A stretch of DNA of 64,000 nt from CAZFOB01 sp964520325 (GTDB taxonomy: Bacteria > Actinomycetota > JAICYB01), in contig CAZFOB010000004.1 in NCBI GenBank assembly GCA_964520325.1, forward strand, positions 62,001-126,000, given 5' to 3'. Each line of letters opens with the position of its first letter. Positions within the stretch are counted from its first letter, which is position 1. Below are positions 1 to 7,438 of this stretch, in pieces. The notes below the pieces were generated by a model that worked only from the letters and a program-made list of their open reading frames with translations, was not told the origin of the DNA and ran no database searches. The position numbers were made by a program, and so were the translations under genes.

Positions 1-72
1 GGGAGCAAGACCATCCACGGACAGGAGCAGGACGAACTGCTCGAAGAGGCGTTCGAAGGTCTGGAGGCATGA
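1..72 (+). CDS. C-terminal end of an unidentified protein (partial)
   Basis: An open frame enters from the left edge in frame 1 and ends at the TGA of bases 70-72, giving 23 residues that finish acidic (EELLEEAFEGLEA-like character). The stop is one base before the GTG of the next gene, so the two are probably co-transcribed. The fragment is too short to assign to a family. Confidence 0.6.
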   Translation, partial: GSKTIHGQEQDELLEEAFEGLEA

Positions 73-73
73 C

Positions 74-673
74 GTGACGCGAACACTGATCGCGCTCTGC
101 TGTTTGATCCTTACTGCCGGATGTAGCGGGAGGGAGCAAACGGCGAGTACCTCAGAGCCGTCGCCTTCTGTTGGGCCGACGCAGGCTACGCCTGAGCCAA
201 CACCTTGCGTTATCGACGAAGCGACAACTGCGTCGAAGAAGAGTGAAGGCACGCCGCCGTTCGTGCCCGTCACCGCGGTGCGTCCGAACAAGAACGACTC
301 GGGTGGGTGTCCGCGTGTGGTGTTCGAGTTCCGAGGCGACGACACCGCGGGGTACGTCGTGTCGTACGCGAAGCCTCCGTTCTCGCAGTGTGGGTCGGGC
401 GAAGAGGTTTCGACCGATGGCTGGGGTGCTTCGGCGTACATGCAGGTCAAGCTGGAGCCGTCGTCGAGCGTCGACCTCATGAAGGAGGCCGAGGAGACGT
501 ACACCGGACCACGTGATATCCCGCTCGACGGAGAGATCCTCAAGCACATGAAGGTCATCTGCGACTTCGAGGCACAGTTCGTCTGGCTCATCGGCATCGA
601 TGACGAGCACCCGTTCCAGGTGACGACCTTCGAGAGTCCGCCCCGCCTCGTGATCGACATCGCTGGGGCTTAG
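74..673 (+). CDS. Small lipoprotein, function unknown
   Basis: A 199-residue secreted protein. The N-terminus MTRTLIALCCLILTAGC is a lipoprotein signal peptide with lipobox LTAGC, so the mature protein should be lipid-anchored at Cys17. A Ser/Thr/Pro-rich linker (about residues 20-45) precedes a globular part of about 145 residues containing three more cysteines, which may pair outside the membrane. The GTG start lies one base after the upstream stop, and the next gene begins 3 bases after its TAG, so it sits in a tight operon with a membrane protein. I do not recognise the globular domain. Confidence 0.8.
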   Translation: MTRTLIALCCLILTAGCSGREQTASTSEPSPSVGPTQATPEPTPCVIDEATTASKKSEGTPPFVPVTAVRPNKNDSGGCPRVVFEFRGDDTAGYVVSYAKPPFSQCGSGEEVSTDGWGASAYMQVKLEPSSSVDLMKEAEETYTGPRDIPLDGEILKHMKVICDFEAQFVWLIGIDDEHPFQVTTFESPPRLVIDIAGA

Positions 674-676
674 CGA

Positions 677-1528
677 GTGCCCGAACGCGAAGGCCGCGAA
701 GGTCGCGGTATCCCCGACGAGACCATCTCGTTCTCGGGCCGCGGCATCCCTCCACCGACATTCACGGCGCCGTTGCCGGGACCCGGGGGTGACAGGCCCT
801 CGTACGTCCGGCGCCGTGCGCTGATCGGCCTCTTGTTGCTCTTGCTCGGTCTTGCAGGAGGCTTCGTCATCTCGCAGTTCATCGGAACCGATGACGAGCA
901 GCTTCCCGGTGAGGATCTCGTGATCTACGAGAACGCTTCGAGCACCTTTCCGGTCGACGGTGCACAGTTCACGAGGTCGACCTTTGATGCGCAGAAGAAG
1001 CGATGCGACAAAGATCTCCTGAAGCGCCTCTTGCTCGCCGATCGAGACCATCGCTTCGAGGCATGGCTCGATCTGCAGGAGATCACCGAAAAGAACTTCG
1101 ACCCATTCGTCCAGCGTCTCGAGACGCGGATCCTCGCGGAGCCGATGCCGGTCACGAACTACGGATGCTTCCCCGACGGCGAAGGGCCTTGCCCGTTCTC
1201 GATCCAGTCGGTGCTCGGTCCGGGCACGGCGGTCTGGTTCGATCCGCAACAGAACCGGATCGTCGCCAAGTGCACGTGCTCGAGCCCATTGCGGGCGCCC
1301 AAGTGTCCGCCGAACTGTGAAGAGGTCCCAACTCCGACGCCGTCGCCAACCTCAACCCCCACACCGACGGCGAGTCCTGCGCCGACGCAGGCCCCCGCGC
1401 CGCCGCCGACGCGGGCTCCGACTCCGGAGCCGACGCGCGCACCGACGCCGAAACCGAGCCCGAGCCCCACATCGTCCTCAAACCCGACCGAGCCACCGAT
1501 CGAGTCGCTGACGCCTCCGCCGACCTAA
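677..1528 (+). CDS. Single-pass membrane protein with Pro/Thr-rich tail, function unknown
   Basis: 283 residues from a GTG start. An N-terminal cytoplasmic stretch of about 50 residues is followed by one hydrophobic helix (IGLLLLLLGLAGGFVI, about residues 54-75), then an extracytoplasmic domain of about 130 residues with several cysteines (CDKD, YGCFPDGEGPCPF, CTCSSPLRAPKCPPNCEE). The last 70 residues are a Pro/Thr/Ala-rich low-complexity stalk. Orientation is inferred from the positive charges before the helix. It follows the lipoprotein gene by 3 bases, so both probably act at the envelope. No family recognised. Confidence 0.75.
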   Translation: MPEREGREGRGIPDETISFSGRGIPPPTFTAPLPGPGGDRPSYVRRRALIGLLLLLLGLAGGFVISQFIGTDDEQLPGEDLVIYENASSTFPVDGAQFTRSTFDAQKKRCDKDLLKRLLLADRDHRFEAWLDLQEITEKNFDPFVQRLETRILAEPMPVTNYGCFPDGEGPCPFSIQSVLGPGTAVWFDPQQNRIVAKCTCSSPLRAPKCPPNCEEVPTPTPSPTSTPTPTASPAPTQAPAPPPTRAPTPEPTRAPTPKPSPSPTSSSNPTEPPIESLTPPPT

Positions 1529-1531
1529 GGA

Positions 1532-3040
1532 CTAGACGCGGCTCGTCCGGTCCTTCCAGTACTCGTCTCGTAGCGTCCGCTTCAGGAGCTTGCCCGACTC
1601 GGTGCGGGGGAGCGCGTCGCGGAACTCGAAGCTGCGCGGCACCTTGTAGCCCGCGAGATGCGCGCGGCACAGGTCGGTCAGTTCCTCGGCTGACGCCCGC
1701 TGCCCTTCCTTCAGTTGTACGACCGCGTGCACCTGCTCGCCCCACTCCTCGGACGGGATCCCGAACACGCCGGCGTCCATGACAGACGGATGCGTGTGCA
1801 GGACGGCTTCGATCTCGGCGGGATAGATGTTCATGCCTCCGGAGATGATCATGTCGGAGCGACGATCGCAGATGTAGAAGAACCCTTCGTCGTCGCGGTA
1901 AGCGATGTCGCCGACGGTCCGCCACGACGGGTCGTCTATGAGTTTCGTTTCGTCGGTCTTCTCCGGAGCCTTGTAGTACTCCTGGAAGACGGCGGGGGAG
2001 CGGATCCAGACGACGCCGGGCTCTCCGATGGGTGCCTCGGTGCCGACTTCTCGGATCAGGCGGATCTCGATGCCGCCGTAGGGTTGTCCGCACGAACCGG
2101 GCTTCCGCAGCTGGTCCTCAGGTTTGATGATCGTGTCAACGCCGAGCTCGGTCGATCCGTAGACCTCGAAGAGGTGCCCCTCGCCGAACGTTTCGATCCA
2201 CTGCTTCTTGAGCGCGAAGGGAACGGGCGCAGCGTTGGCGATCACGGAGCGAAGACTCGAGACGTCGTAGCGGCTGCGCACGCCGTCGGGGACGTTGACG
2301 ATGCGCTTGAGTTGTGTCGGCGCAGTGAACGTCGTGTTCACCTTGTGCTTGTCCACGAGGCGCAGCCACTCCTCGGGGTCGAAGCGGGGCAGCACGACGA
2401 CGGTGCCGCCGAGCACGTGCGTCAGGCCGGAGAACGCGCCTGGTCCCGAGTGGTACAGAGGACCCGTCGTGATGTGGACGTCGTCCGGTGTGTAGCGGAT
2501 CTCCGCGATCATCGCGGCCACGAGACTGGGGTCTGTGCCGCCTCGCACCGCGCCCTTCGGCTTTCCGGTCGTCCCCGACGTGTAGATCATCGACGCGCCG
2601 GTGTTTCCGCCATCCGCTTCGTCCAACGGGTCACTCGAGTGCGCTGCGATCAGTTCCTCTGCGCGGACGTAGTCGATGATCTCCTTGACGTTGCTCGCGG
2701 CGATCTCCTCGAGCGGCGCGGTGTAGTCGGGATCGCAGAACACCATCGTGCAGTCGGAGTTGGTGATGATGTACTCCATCTCGTCCTTGGTGAAGCGATA
2801 GCTCAAGGGAACCGACACGAGCTGCGCCTTCCTGGCCGCATGACCCCAGAGGACGATCATCTCGTGGTTCGGCCCGATCCACACCGCGCGGTCCCCCGGT
2901 CTGATGCCGAGGCTTGCGATCCCGCGGGCGAGCGCGTTGGCGCGCGCGTTGTGCTCGGCGTAGGTCCAGCACTGGTCGCCCTGGATGACGGCAACCTTGT
3001 CGGGGTTGGCTTGCGCGTGAAGATCGAGGATGTCGGGCAT
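1532..3040 (-). CDS. Acyl-CoA synthetase (AMP-forming, ANL superfamily)
   Basis: A 502-residue AMP-dependent ligase that activates a carboxylic acid to its CoA thioester through an acyl-adenylate. The phosphate-binding loop YTSGTTGKPKG, the YGSTE motif, the TVGDIAYRDDEG hinge region (D of the A8/A7 motifs), GGMNIYPAEIE and the C-terminal lysine context PRTESGKLLKRTL are all present, so it should be active. ATG at 3040 is chosen because the protein starts as family members do and has a purine-rich GAGAGGGG about 7 bases upstream; a longer frame to 3226 would run through the divergent SDR gene. It is divergent from that SDR by about 50 bases. Substrate not predictable; fatty or aromatic acids are likely given the surrounding genes. 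Confidence 0.93.
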   Translation of the reverse strand: MPDILDLHAQANPDKVAVIQGDQCWTYAEHNARANALARGIASLGIRPGDRAVWIGPNHEMIVLWGHAARKAQLVSVPLSYRFTKDEMEYIITNSDCTMVFCDPDYTAPLEEIAASNVKEIIDYVRAEELIAAHSSDPLDEADGGNTGASMIYTSGTTGKPKGAVRGGTDPSLVAAMIAEIRYTPDDVHITTGPLYHSGPGAFSGLTHVLGGTVVVLPRFDPEEWLRLVDKHKVNTTFTAPTQLKRIVNVPDGVRSRYDVSSLRSVIANAAPVPFALKKQWIETFGEGHLFEVYGSTELGVDTIIKPEDQLRKPGSCGQPYGGIEIRLIREVGTEAPIGEPGVVWIRSPAVFQEYYKAPEKTDETKLIDDPSWRTVGDIAYRDDEGFFYICDRRSDMIISGGMNIYPAEIEAVLHTHPSVMDAGVFGIPSEEWGEQVHAVVQLKEGQRASAEELTDLCRAHLAGYKVPRSFEFRDALPRTESGKLLKRTLRDEYWKDRTSRV

Positions 3041-3082
3041 TCGTTTACCCCTCTCAGTTGTCGTTCGTCTGCCGCGCGAGGA

Positions 3083-3088
3083 TATCGT
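3083..3088 (+). promoter_or_regulatory. Putative leaderless -10 element (TATCGT) for the SDR gene
   Basis: TATCGT ends 7 bases before the ATG at 3096, the spacing expected if transcription starts at the start codon. No Shine-Dalgarno sequence separates them. Part of a recurring pattern in this window. Confidence 0.45.
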
Positions 3089-3095
3089 GGCGAGC

Positions 3096-3884
3096 ATGGG
3101 AGCACTCGACGGACGCAAGGCGCTGGTCACCGGCGGTGCATCCGGTATCGGACTCGCGACCGCGCGACGGTTCAAGGACGAAGGGGCAGGCGTGGTGATC
3201 GTCGATGTGAACGAGAAGGCCGGCAAGGAGGCGGCTGATTCGGTCGCCGTGCACTTCGTTCAAGCCGACGCCTCTGACCCATCGCAGGTCGCTGAGGCGT
3301 TCCGGCAGGCGTGCGAGCTGCTCGGGGGTCTCGATATCGCGTACATGAACGCCGGTGTGACGACCGGCCAGCCGGACTTCGCGGAGCTCACCGACGATCA
3401 GTACTTCCGCATCTTGAACATCAACGTGAACGGCGTCGTGTTCGGCGTACGCGAAGCGATCCGTGCGATGACGCCCGGCGGCGGTTCGATCCTTGCCACG
3501 GCATCTCTCGCTGGAATCATCGCGTATGCCGGCGATCCGATCTATGCGCTGACCAAGCACGCGGTCGTTGGATTGGTGCGGGGCCTCGGCATCACACTTC
3601 CCGAACGCGGCATCACGATCAACGCGATCTGTCCCGGCATCACCGAGACCCCGCTCGTCGGCGATGCTGCGATCGGCATGCTCAAGAAGGCCAACTTCCC
3701 GCTGATCTCCCCGGACGAGATCGCCGAGGCGTGCATGCAGGCCATCACCGGAGGTGGGTCCGGCGGCTGCTGGGCGATCCAACCCGGCCGTGATCCGGTG
3801 AACTACGAGTTCCGCGGCGTACCCGGCCCCCGTCTGGACGGCGCGATCGGACGCATACCGCCGGGTACGCCGCAGATCAGCTGA
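3096..3884 (+). CDS. Short-chain dehydrogenase/reductase (SDR)
   Basis: A 262-residue NAD(P)-dependent oxidoreductase of the classical SDR family. The cofactor loop TGGASGIG is at residues 12-19, an acidic residue in VIVDVNE after beta-2 favours NAD(H), MNAG is the structural NNAG equivalent, and the catalytic Ser and YxxxK are seen as ATASLAG and YALTK. The C-terminus extends past the usual length by a short Gly/Pro-rich tail. ATG 3096 is preferred; an in-frame GTG at 3087 is possible. Likely acts on a hydroxyacyl or alcohol substrate together with the divergent acyl-CoA synthetase, but nothing fixes the substrate. Confidence 0.92.
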   Translation: MGALDGRKALVTGGASGIGLATARRFKDEGAGVVIVDVNEKAGKEAADSVAVHFVQADASDPSQVAEAFRQACELLGGLDIAYMNAGVTTGQPDFAELTDDQYFRILNINVNGVVFGVREAIRAMTPGGGSILATASLAGIIAYAGDPIYALTKHAVVGLVRGLGITLPERGITINAICPGITETPLVGDAAIGMLKKANFPLISPDEIAEACMQAITGGGSGGCWAIQPGRDPVNYEFRGVPGPRLDGAIGRIPPGTPQIS

Positions 3885-3886
3885 CC

Positions 3887-3912
3887 GTTTGGCCGGCTCG
3901 GCATCGTGGGTA
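3887..3912 (+). promoter_or_regulatory. Sigma-B/SigF-type promoter for the CsbD gene
   Basis: GTTT (3887-3890) and GGGTAC (3908-3913) are separated by 17 bases, matching the general-stress sigma factor consensus GTTT-N15-17-GGGTA of Bacillus SigB and mycobacterial SigF. The ATG of the CsbD gene is 36 bases downstream with a purine-rich GAGAAAGGGG ribosome site between. CsbD was named for control by sigma B, so the fit of site and gene is notable. Confidence 0.55.
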
Positions 3913-3947
3913 CCCCTGAATGGTCAAACCGAGAAAGGGGTGTTCAC

Positions 3948-4157
3948 ATGAACGATCTCAAGGCTGAGGGCAAGTGGGACCAGATCAGAGGCCGCGTGAA
4001 GGAAGCGTGGGGCTCATTGACCGATGACGACCTCGAGCGCACCGAGGGCAAGAGGGACCGCCTCGTCGGAACCATCAAAGAGAAGACGGGCGACGCCATC
4101 GAGACGATCGAGGAGAAGCTGAAGGGCATCTTCGACAAGCTCGACCCGAAGAACTAG
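3948..4157 (+). CDS. CsbD-family general stress protein
   Basis: A 69-residue, highly charged protein. The N-terminus MNDLKAEGKWDQIRGRVKEAWG and the later KRDRLVGTIKEKTGD match the two short repeats of the CsbD family, small hydrophilic helical proteins induced by stress whose biochemical role is unknown. A strong ribosome site (GAGAAAGGGG) is 6 bases before the ATG. A sigma-B-like promoter sits just upstream. It is a free-standing transcription unit, ending convergent with the gene at 4167. Confidence 0.9.
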   Translation: MNDLKAEGKWDQIRGRVKEAWGSLTDDDLERTEGKRDRLVGTIKEKTGDAIETIEEKLKGIFDKLDPKN

Positions 4158-4166
4158 TCGCACGCG

Positions 4167-4535
4167 TTAACGCTGCGTTCGCGTCGTTCGGAAGAGCGGC
4201 TTCAGAACCTCGTCCGCGACGAGGGTCCCGCGCGTGAACCGTGAGTTTGGCGCGATGAGGTTCAACCGCGTGACGTTGCGGTTCAGTTCGATGATCCGTT
4301 CACGGATCTTCTGTTCGAAGCGCGCTCGGCGCTCGAGCGCGCGTTTGATGTCGGGCTCCGAGGCGAATCGCGACGTCTCGTCATCGATCTCGGCGCGGAT
4401 AAGGGCCTTCTCTTTCGTCGTGCCGTCGAGCAGATCGACCCACTCCGGCGGGCACGCCTCCTCGTCGGTGTAGGCTTCCGCGAGGTCGGCTTTGAAGGTC
4501 TTCTGTCGCGCACGCCGCGCGGCATCGGTGTCCAT
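4167..4535 (-). CDS. Small helical protein, possibly DUF1992/DnaJ-C28-related
   Basis: 122 residues, almost entirely charged and predicted helical. The segment PPEWVDLLDGTTKEKALIR and the ending RIIELNRNVTRLNLIAPNSRF recall the second half of the DUF1992 domain (residues following the GKGKPL motif, ending NLIVP), but the GKGKPL motif itself is absent, so the assignment is tentative. ATG 4535 is chosen; a TACCCT hexamer lies 9 bases before it. The longer frame to 5063 is a shadow of the peptidase gene. It follows the M42 peptidase in the same direction by about 20 bases. Confidence 0.6.
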   Translation of the reverse strand: MDTDAARRARQKTFKADLAEAYTDEEACPPEWVDLLDGTTKEKALIRAEIDDETSRFASEPDIKRALERRARFEQKIRERIIELNRNVTRLNLIAPNSRFTRGTLVADEVLKPLFRTTRTQR

Positions 4536-4555
4536 GCAGAAGCCAGGGTACCGGG

Positions 4556-5623
4556 CTAGAGCAGCGACGCAGCGTCGCGTGTGAACGCTGTTGTGAGCCG
4601 GATCGTCGCATCGAGATCGGACGGGCGCAGCAGCGACAGCGGCGCGTGGATGTATCGCACGGGAACGGCGATGACGCCGACCAGCGCTCCGTTGCCGACC
4701 GGCTGATACGCAGCGGCGTTCGTCCCTCCTCCGCCCGGCAGCTTCATCTGATACGGGATGCCGTTGGTCTTCGCGACGTTCTGGATGCGATCGGTCACCT
4801 GCCTCGACGCGATGATCCCGGAGTCGGAGATCGTGATTGCCGGTCCGGCTCCCATCGACGCAAGCTTCTTCGCACCACCGACGCCGGGGACGTCGACCGC
4901 GGTTGTTCCTTCGAGGGCGATGGCCACAGCCGGCAGCACCTGGTCGGCGACGGTTCGCGCTCCGCGCAGCCCGACCTCCTCCGAGGTCGTGAAGGTCACG
5001 ACGAGCGTCATGTCGAGATCCTGTCCGCGTAGCGCATCGAGCACCAACGCCGCGATCGTGCATCCGGCGCGGTCGTCGAACGCTTTGCCCATCACGAGAT
5101 CGGGGCCGAGCGTTTCGAACGCGTAGCCGGGCACGACCGGGCTCCCGACCTCAACGCCCAAGTCAAACGCTTCGTCGCGGGACGTCGCGCCGATGTCCAC
5201 GAACAGATCGGGGAGCGGGAAGGCTTTCGTCCGGTCGGTATCGGCGGTGATGTGCGGAGGGAGTGTGCCGATGATGCCGCGGACACGCTCGCCGTTGCGT
5301 CCCTTGATCGTCAACGCGTGCGCCGGCAGCACGCGAGCGTCCCATCCGCCGAGCGGGTGCAGGCGGAGAAACCCAGAGTCTTCGACGTAGGAGACGAGGA
5401 ACCCAACCTCGTCCATGTGGGCGTCGAGGAGGAGGATCTCGTTCCGGCGGCCGTGCCTCGTGCAGACGATGTTGCCGACGCGGTCAACGCGGAGCTCGTC
5501 GACGAGCGGCTTGACGGTGTCGACGAGGACGTCCCGGACGTCGTCCTCGTGTCCGGACGGCCCGAAGCTATTGGAGAGTTGCTCGAGCAGCGCGACGGGG
5601 TCCATGCGGTCAACGCTACTCAT
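4556..5623 (-). CDS. M42-family metallo-aminopeptidase
   Basis: 355 residues of the M42 family (co-catalytic zinc/cobalt aminopeptidases, FrvX/YsdC-like, forming dodecameric shells). Ligand and catalytic positions are visible: LDAHMDEVG (His69, Asp71), KAFDDRAG (Asp183/184), TTSEEVGLRGA (Glu215/216), an acid in ALEGTT (Glu238, where Asp is more usual) and a final His in RYIHAP. Trims N-terminal residues from peptides in the cytoplasm. The ATG overlaps the stop of the upstream DUF3152 gene as ATGA, so translation is coupled. Confidence 0.93.
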   Translation of the reverse strand: MSSVDRMDPVALLEQLSNSFGPSGHEDDVRDVLVDTVKPLVDELRVDRVGNIVCTRHGRRNEILLLDAHMDEVGFLVSYVEDSGFLRLHPLGGWDARVLPAHALTIKGRNGERVRGIIGTLPPHITADTDRTKAFPLPDLFVDIGATSRDEAFDLGVEVGSPVVPGYAFETLGPDLVMGKAFDDRAGCTIAALVLDALRGQDLDMTLVVTFTTSEEVGLRGARTVADQVLPAVAIALEGTTAVDVPGVGGAKKLASMGAGPAITISDSGIIASRQVTDRIQNVAKTNGIPYQMKLPGGGGTNAAAYQPVGNGALVGVIAVPVRYIHAPLSLLRPSDLDATIRLTTAFTRDAASLL

Positions 5624-6240
5624 TCGCCGAACTCTGGGGCGCCGAACTCGGGGGCGAGCTTCAGGTCGTGCCGCGCCGCGCGATCGATCTCATCCTCGAG
5701 CGGCCACGCGTTTGCGCGACAACCCTCGATGCTTCCGGACTGCTGCTGCATCACGGGAGCCGGCCGCCCGGGTCCGGGGCATCCGCGGTGGTGCTGGCCG
5801 AGCAGATGTCCCATCTCGTGGTTCACGAGCATCGTGCGGTAGTGCGCGAGATCTTCGGGCCAGTGCTCGACGCCCTCTCGCCAGCGTTCGATATTGATCG
5901 CGACGACCCCGCCGTTCTGACACGAGAACTCGCCGCCGGTGTCGTACGGCGTGCACAGCCGATCGACCTCGTCGCCCTCTGCGAGCACGACGAGGAAGTC
6001 GGCGCTCGGGTCTTCCCGGACGTCGAAGCCTGCGCGCACCCAGCCGCGCGGATCGGACATCGTCCTCGAGACGAACGGCGCGAAGTCGGCGCCGTTAGGC
6101 ACCCGCACGTCGACGCGATAGCGAACGGAGACCACGCTCGGACTCGTGGGTGCGGCCGTCAGCGGAGCGGGAAGAGGTGCCCCGCCGGCGCACGAGGCGA
6201 GGACGAGCGCGCTAAGCAGGCAGACCGATCGCTTCGTCAG
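5620..6240 (-). CDS. DUF3152-type lipoprotein metalloprotease with CTG start
   Basis: A zinc-protease-like protein with the extended metzincin motif HEMGHLLGQHH (His141, Glu142, His145, His151 from the start used here), as in the actinobacterial DUF3152 family. The first ATG/GTG in frame (GTG 6135) gives 171 residues without export signal. Reading further upstream, the same frame encodes TKRSVCLLSALVLASC, a textbook lipoprotein signal with Cys17; the only initiation codon before it is CTG at 6238-6240 (or the adjacent CTG 6243), which overlaps the 3' end of the CoA-transferase gene by 29 bases. I infer that the longer form is the real product (206 residues). Four cysteines may form disulphides. 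Confidence 0.7.
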   Translation of the reverse strand: MTKRSVCLLSALVLASCAGGAPLPAPLTAAPTSPSVVSVRYRVDVRVPNGADFAPFVSRTMSDPRGWVRAGFDVREDPSADFLVVLAEGDEVDRLCTPYDTGGEFSCQNGGVVAINIERWREGVEHWPEDLAHYRTMLVNHEMGHLLGQHHRGCPGPGRPAPVMQQQSGSIEGCRANAWPLEDEIDRAARHDLKLAPEFGAPEFGE

Positions 6241-7375
6241 CAGCGAGCTTGGCGATCTCGTCGTCGGAGTAGCCGGCCTGGAGCAGGACCTCGCGCGTGT
6301 GCTTGCCCACTTCGGGCGGCGCGCCTTGCACTTCGCCGGGTGTGCGGGACAGGCGCGGCGCCGGCGCCGGCTGCATCACGTCGAAGGCGCCCTTCACGTG
6401 GGTCTGGCGCTCGGCGTTGTAGCGGTGCGATGGCGCCTCCTGCGGAGACAGCACAGCGTACGTGCACGCATCGCGTTCCTCGAAGATGGCCGACCACTCG
6501 TCACGCGTCTTGGTCTTGAAGATGTCTGCGGTGCGCTTCTTGAGTTCCGGCCACTTCGACTGATCGTGCTGGCGCTGATAGTCGGCGTCGTCCTTTACGC
6601 CGAGGCCGTCAACCCACTCGGCGTAGAACTGCGGTTCGATCGCGCCGACCGACATGAAACCACCGTCCGATGTCTCGTAGACCTCGTAGAAGTGCGCGCC
6701 GGTGTCGATGAGGTTGGTTCCGCGCGGCCCCCACATGTTGCCCTGCACCGCGGCCGCAAGGAACGTGAAGAGGTTGGCTGCACCATCGACCATGGCCGCG
6801 TCGACCACCTGACCCTTGCCCGAGCGCTCGCGCTCGACGAGTGCGCACGCGATCCCGAATGCGCACATGAGGCCGCCTCCGGCGAAGTCTCCGATGAGAT
6901 TGATCGGTGGCATCGGGGGCTCGTCGCGGCGACCGATCGCGTGGAGCACCCCGGACACGGCGATGTAGTTGATGTCGTGTCCGGCGCGCATCGCGAGTGG
7001 ACCGGTTTGACCCCAGCCGGTGAGGCGCGCGTAGACGATGCGTGGATTGCGCTCGAGCACGACGTCCGGCCCGACACCGAGACGCTCCATCACGCCGGGA
7101 CGGAAACCCTCGAGGAGGACGTCGCAACCTTCGAGGATGCGCAGTGCGACCTCGACGGCGTTCGGGTTCTTGAGATTGAGTGCGACCGACCGTTTGCCAC
7201 GGCCGAGCGTGTCACCGAAGGCGGGCATCTCGGCCCCCAACGGAGCGCGGTCGACACGGATGACCTCGGCCCCCATGTCGGCGAGCAGCATGCCGCCGTA
7301 CGGACCGGGGGCCAGACGTGAGAGATCAAGTACACGGATCCCTGCGAGTGGTCCCTTGGCAAGTGGTCCAGACAT
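6212..7375 (-). CDS. CaiB/BaiF family (class III) CoA-transferase or acyl-CoA racemase
   Basis: 387 residues, the length of alpha-methylacyl-CoA racemase-like members. The start GPLAGIRVLDLSRLAPGPYGGMLLADMGAEVIRVD is typical, and the GHDINYIAVSG and LIGDFAGGG regions match racemase-type enzymes, where His/Asp act on the alpha-carbon; the active Asp of transferases is expected in the DINY stretch. Likely moves CoA between acids or epimerises 2-methyl-branched acyl-CoAs. ATG 7375 has a TAGACT hexamer 7 bases upstream. Its 3' end overlaps the start of the DUF3152 gene. Confidence 0.9.
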   Translation of the reverse strand: MSGPLAKGPLAGIRVLDLSRLAPGPYGGMLLADMGAEVIRVDRAPLGAEMPAFGDTLGRGKRSVALNLKNPNAVEVALRILEGCDVLLEGFRPGVMERLGVGPDVVLERNPRIVYARLTGWGQTGPLAMRAGHDINYIAVSGVLHAIGRRDEPPMPPINLIGDFAGGGLMCAFGIACALVERERSGKGQVVDAAMVDGAANLFTFLAAAVQGNMWGPRGTNLIDTGAHFYEVYETSDGGFMSVGAIEPQFYAEWVDGLGVKDDADYQRQHDQSKWPELKKRTADIFKTKTRDEWSAIFEERDACTYAVLSPQEAPSHRYNAERQTHVKGAFDVMQPAPAPRLSRTPGEVQGAPPEVGKHTREVLLQAGYSDDEIAKLAADEAIGLPA

Positions 7376-7382
7376 GGAGGCG

Positions 7383-7388
7383 AGTCTA
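7383..7388 (-). promoter_or_regulatory. Putative leaderless -10 (TAGACT) for the CoA-transferase gene
   Basis: On the minus strand TAGACT ends 7 bases before the ATG at 7375, with no ribosome site between. Same hexamer and spacing as at 17016 and 50035. Confidence 0.5.
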
Positions 7389-7438
7389 TGTAATCGGCGG
7401 TTCACTCCGCCTCCGCGGTGGTCGGCGGACGTGCGACC

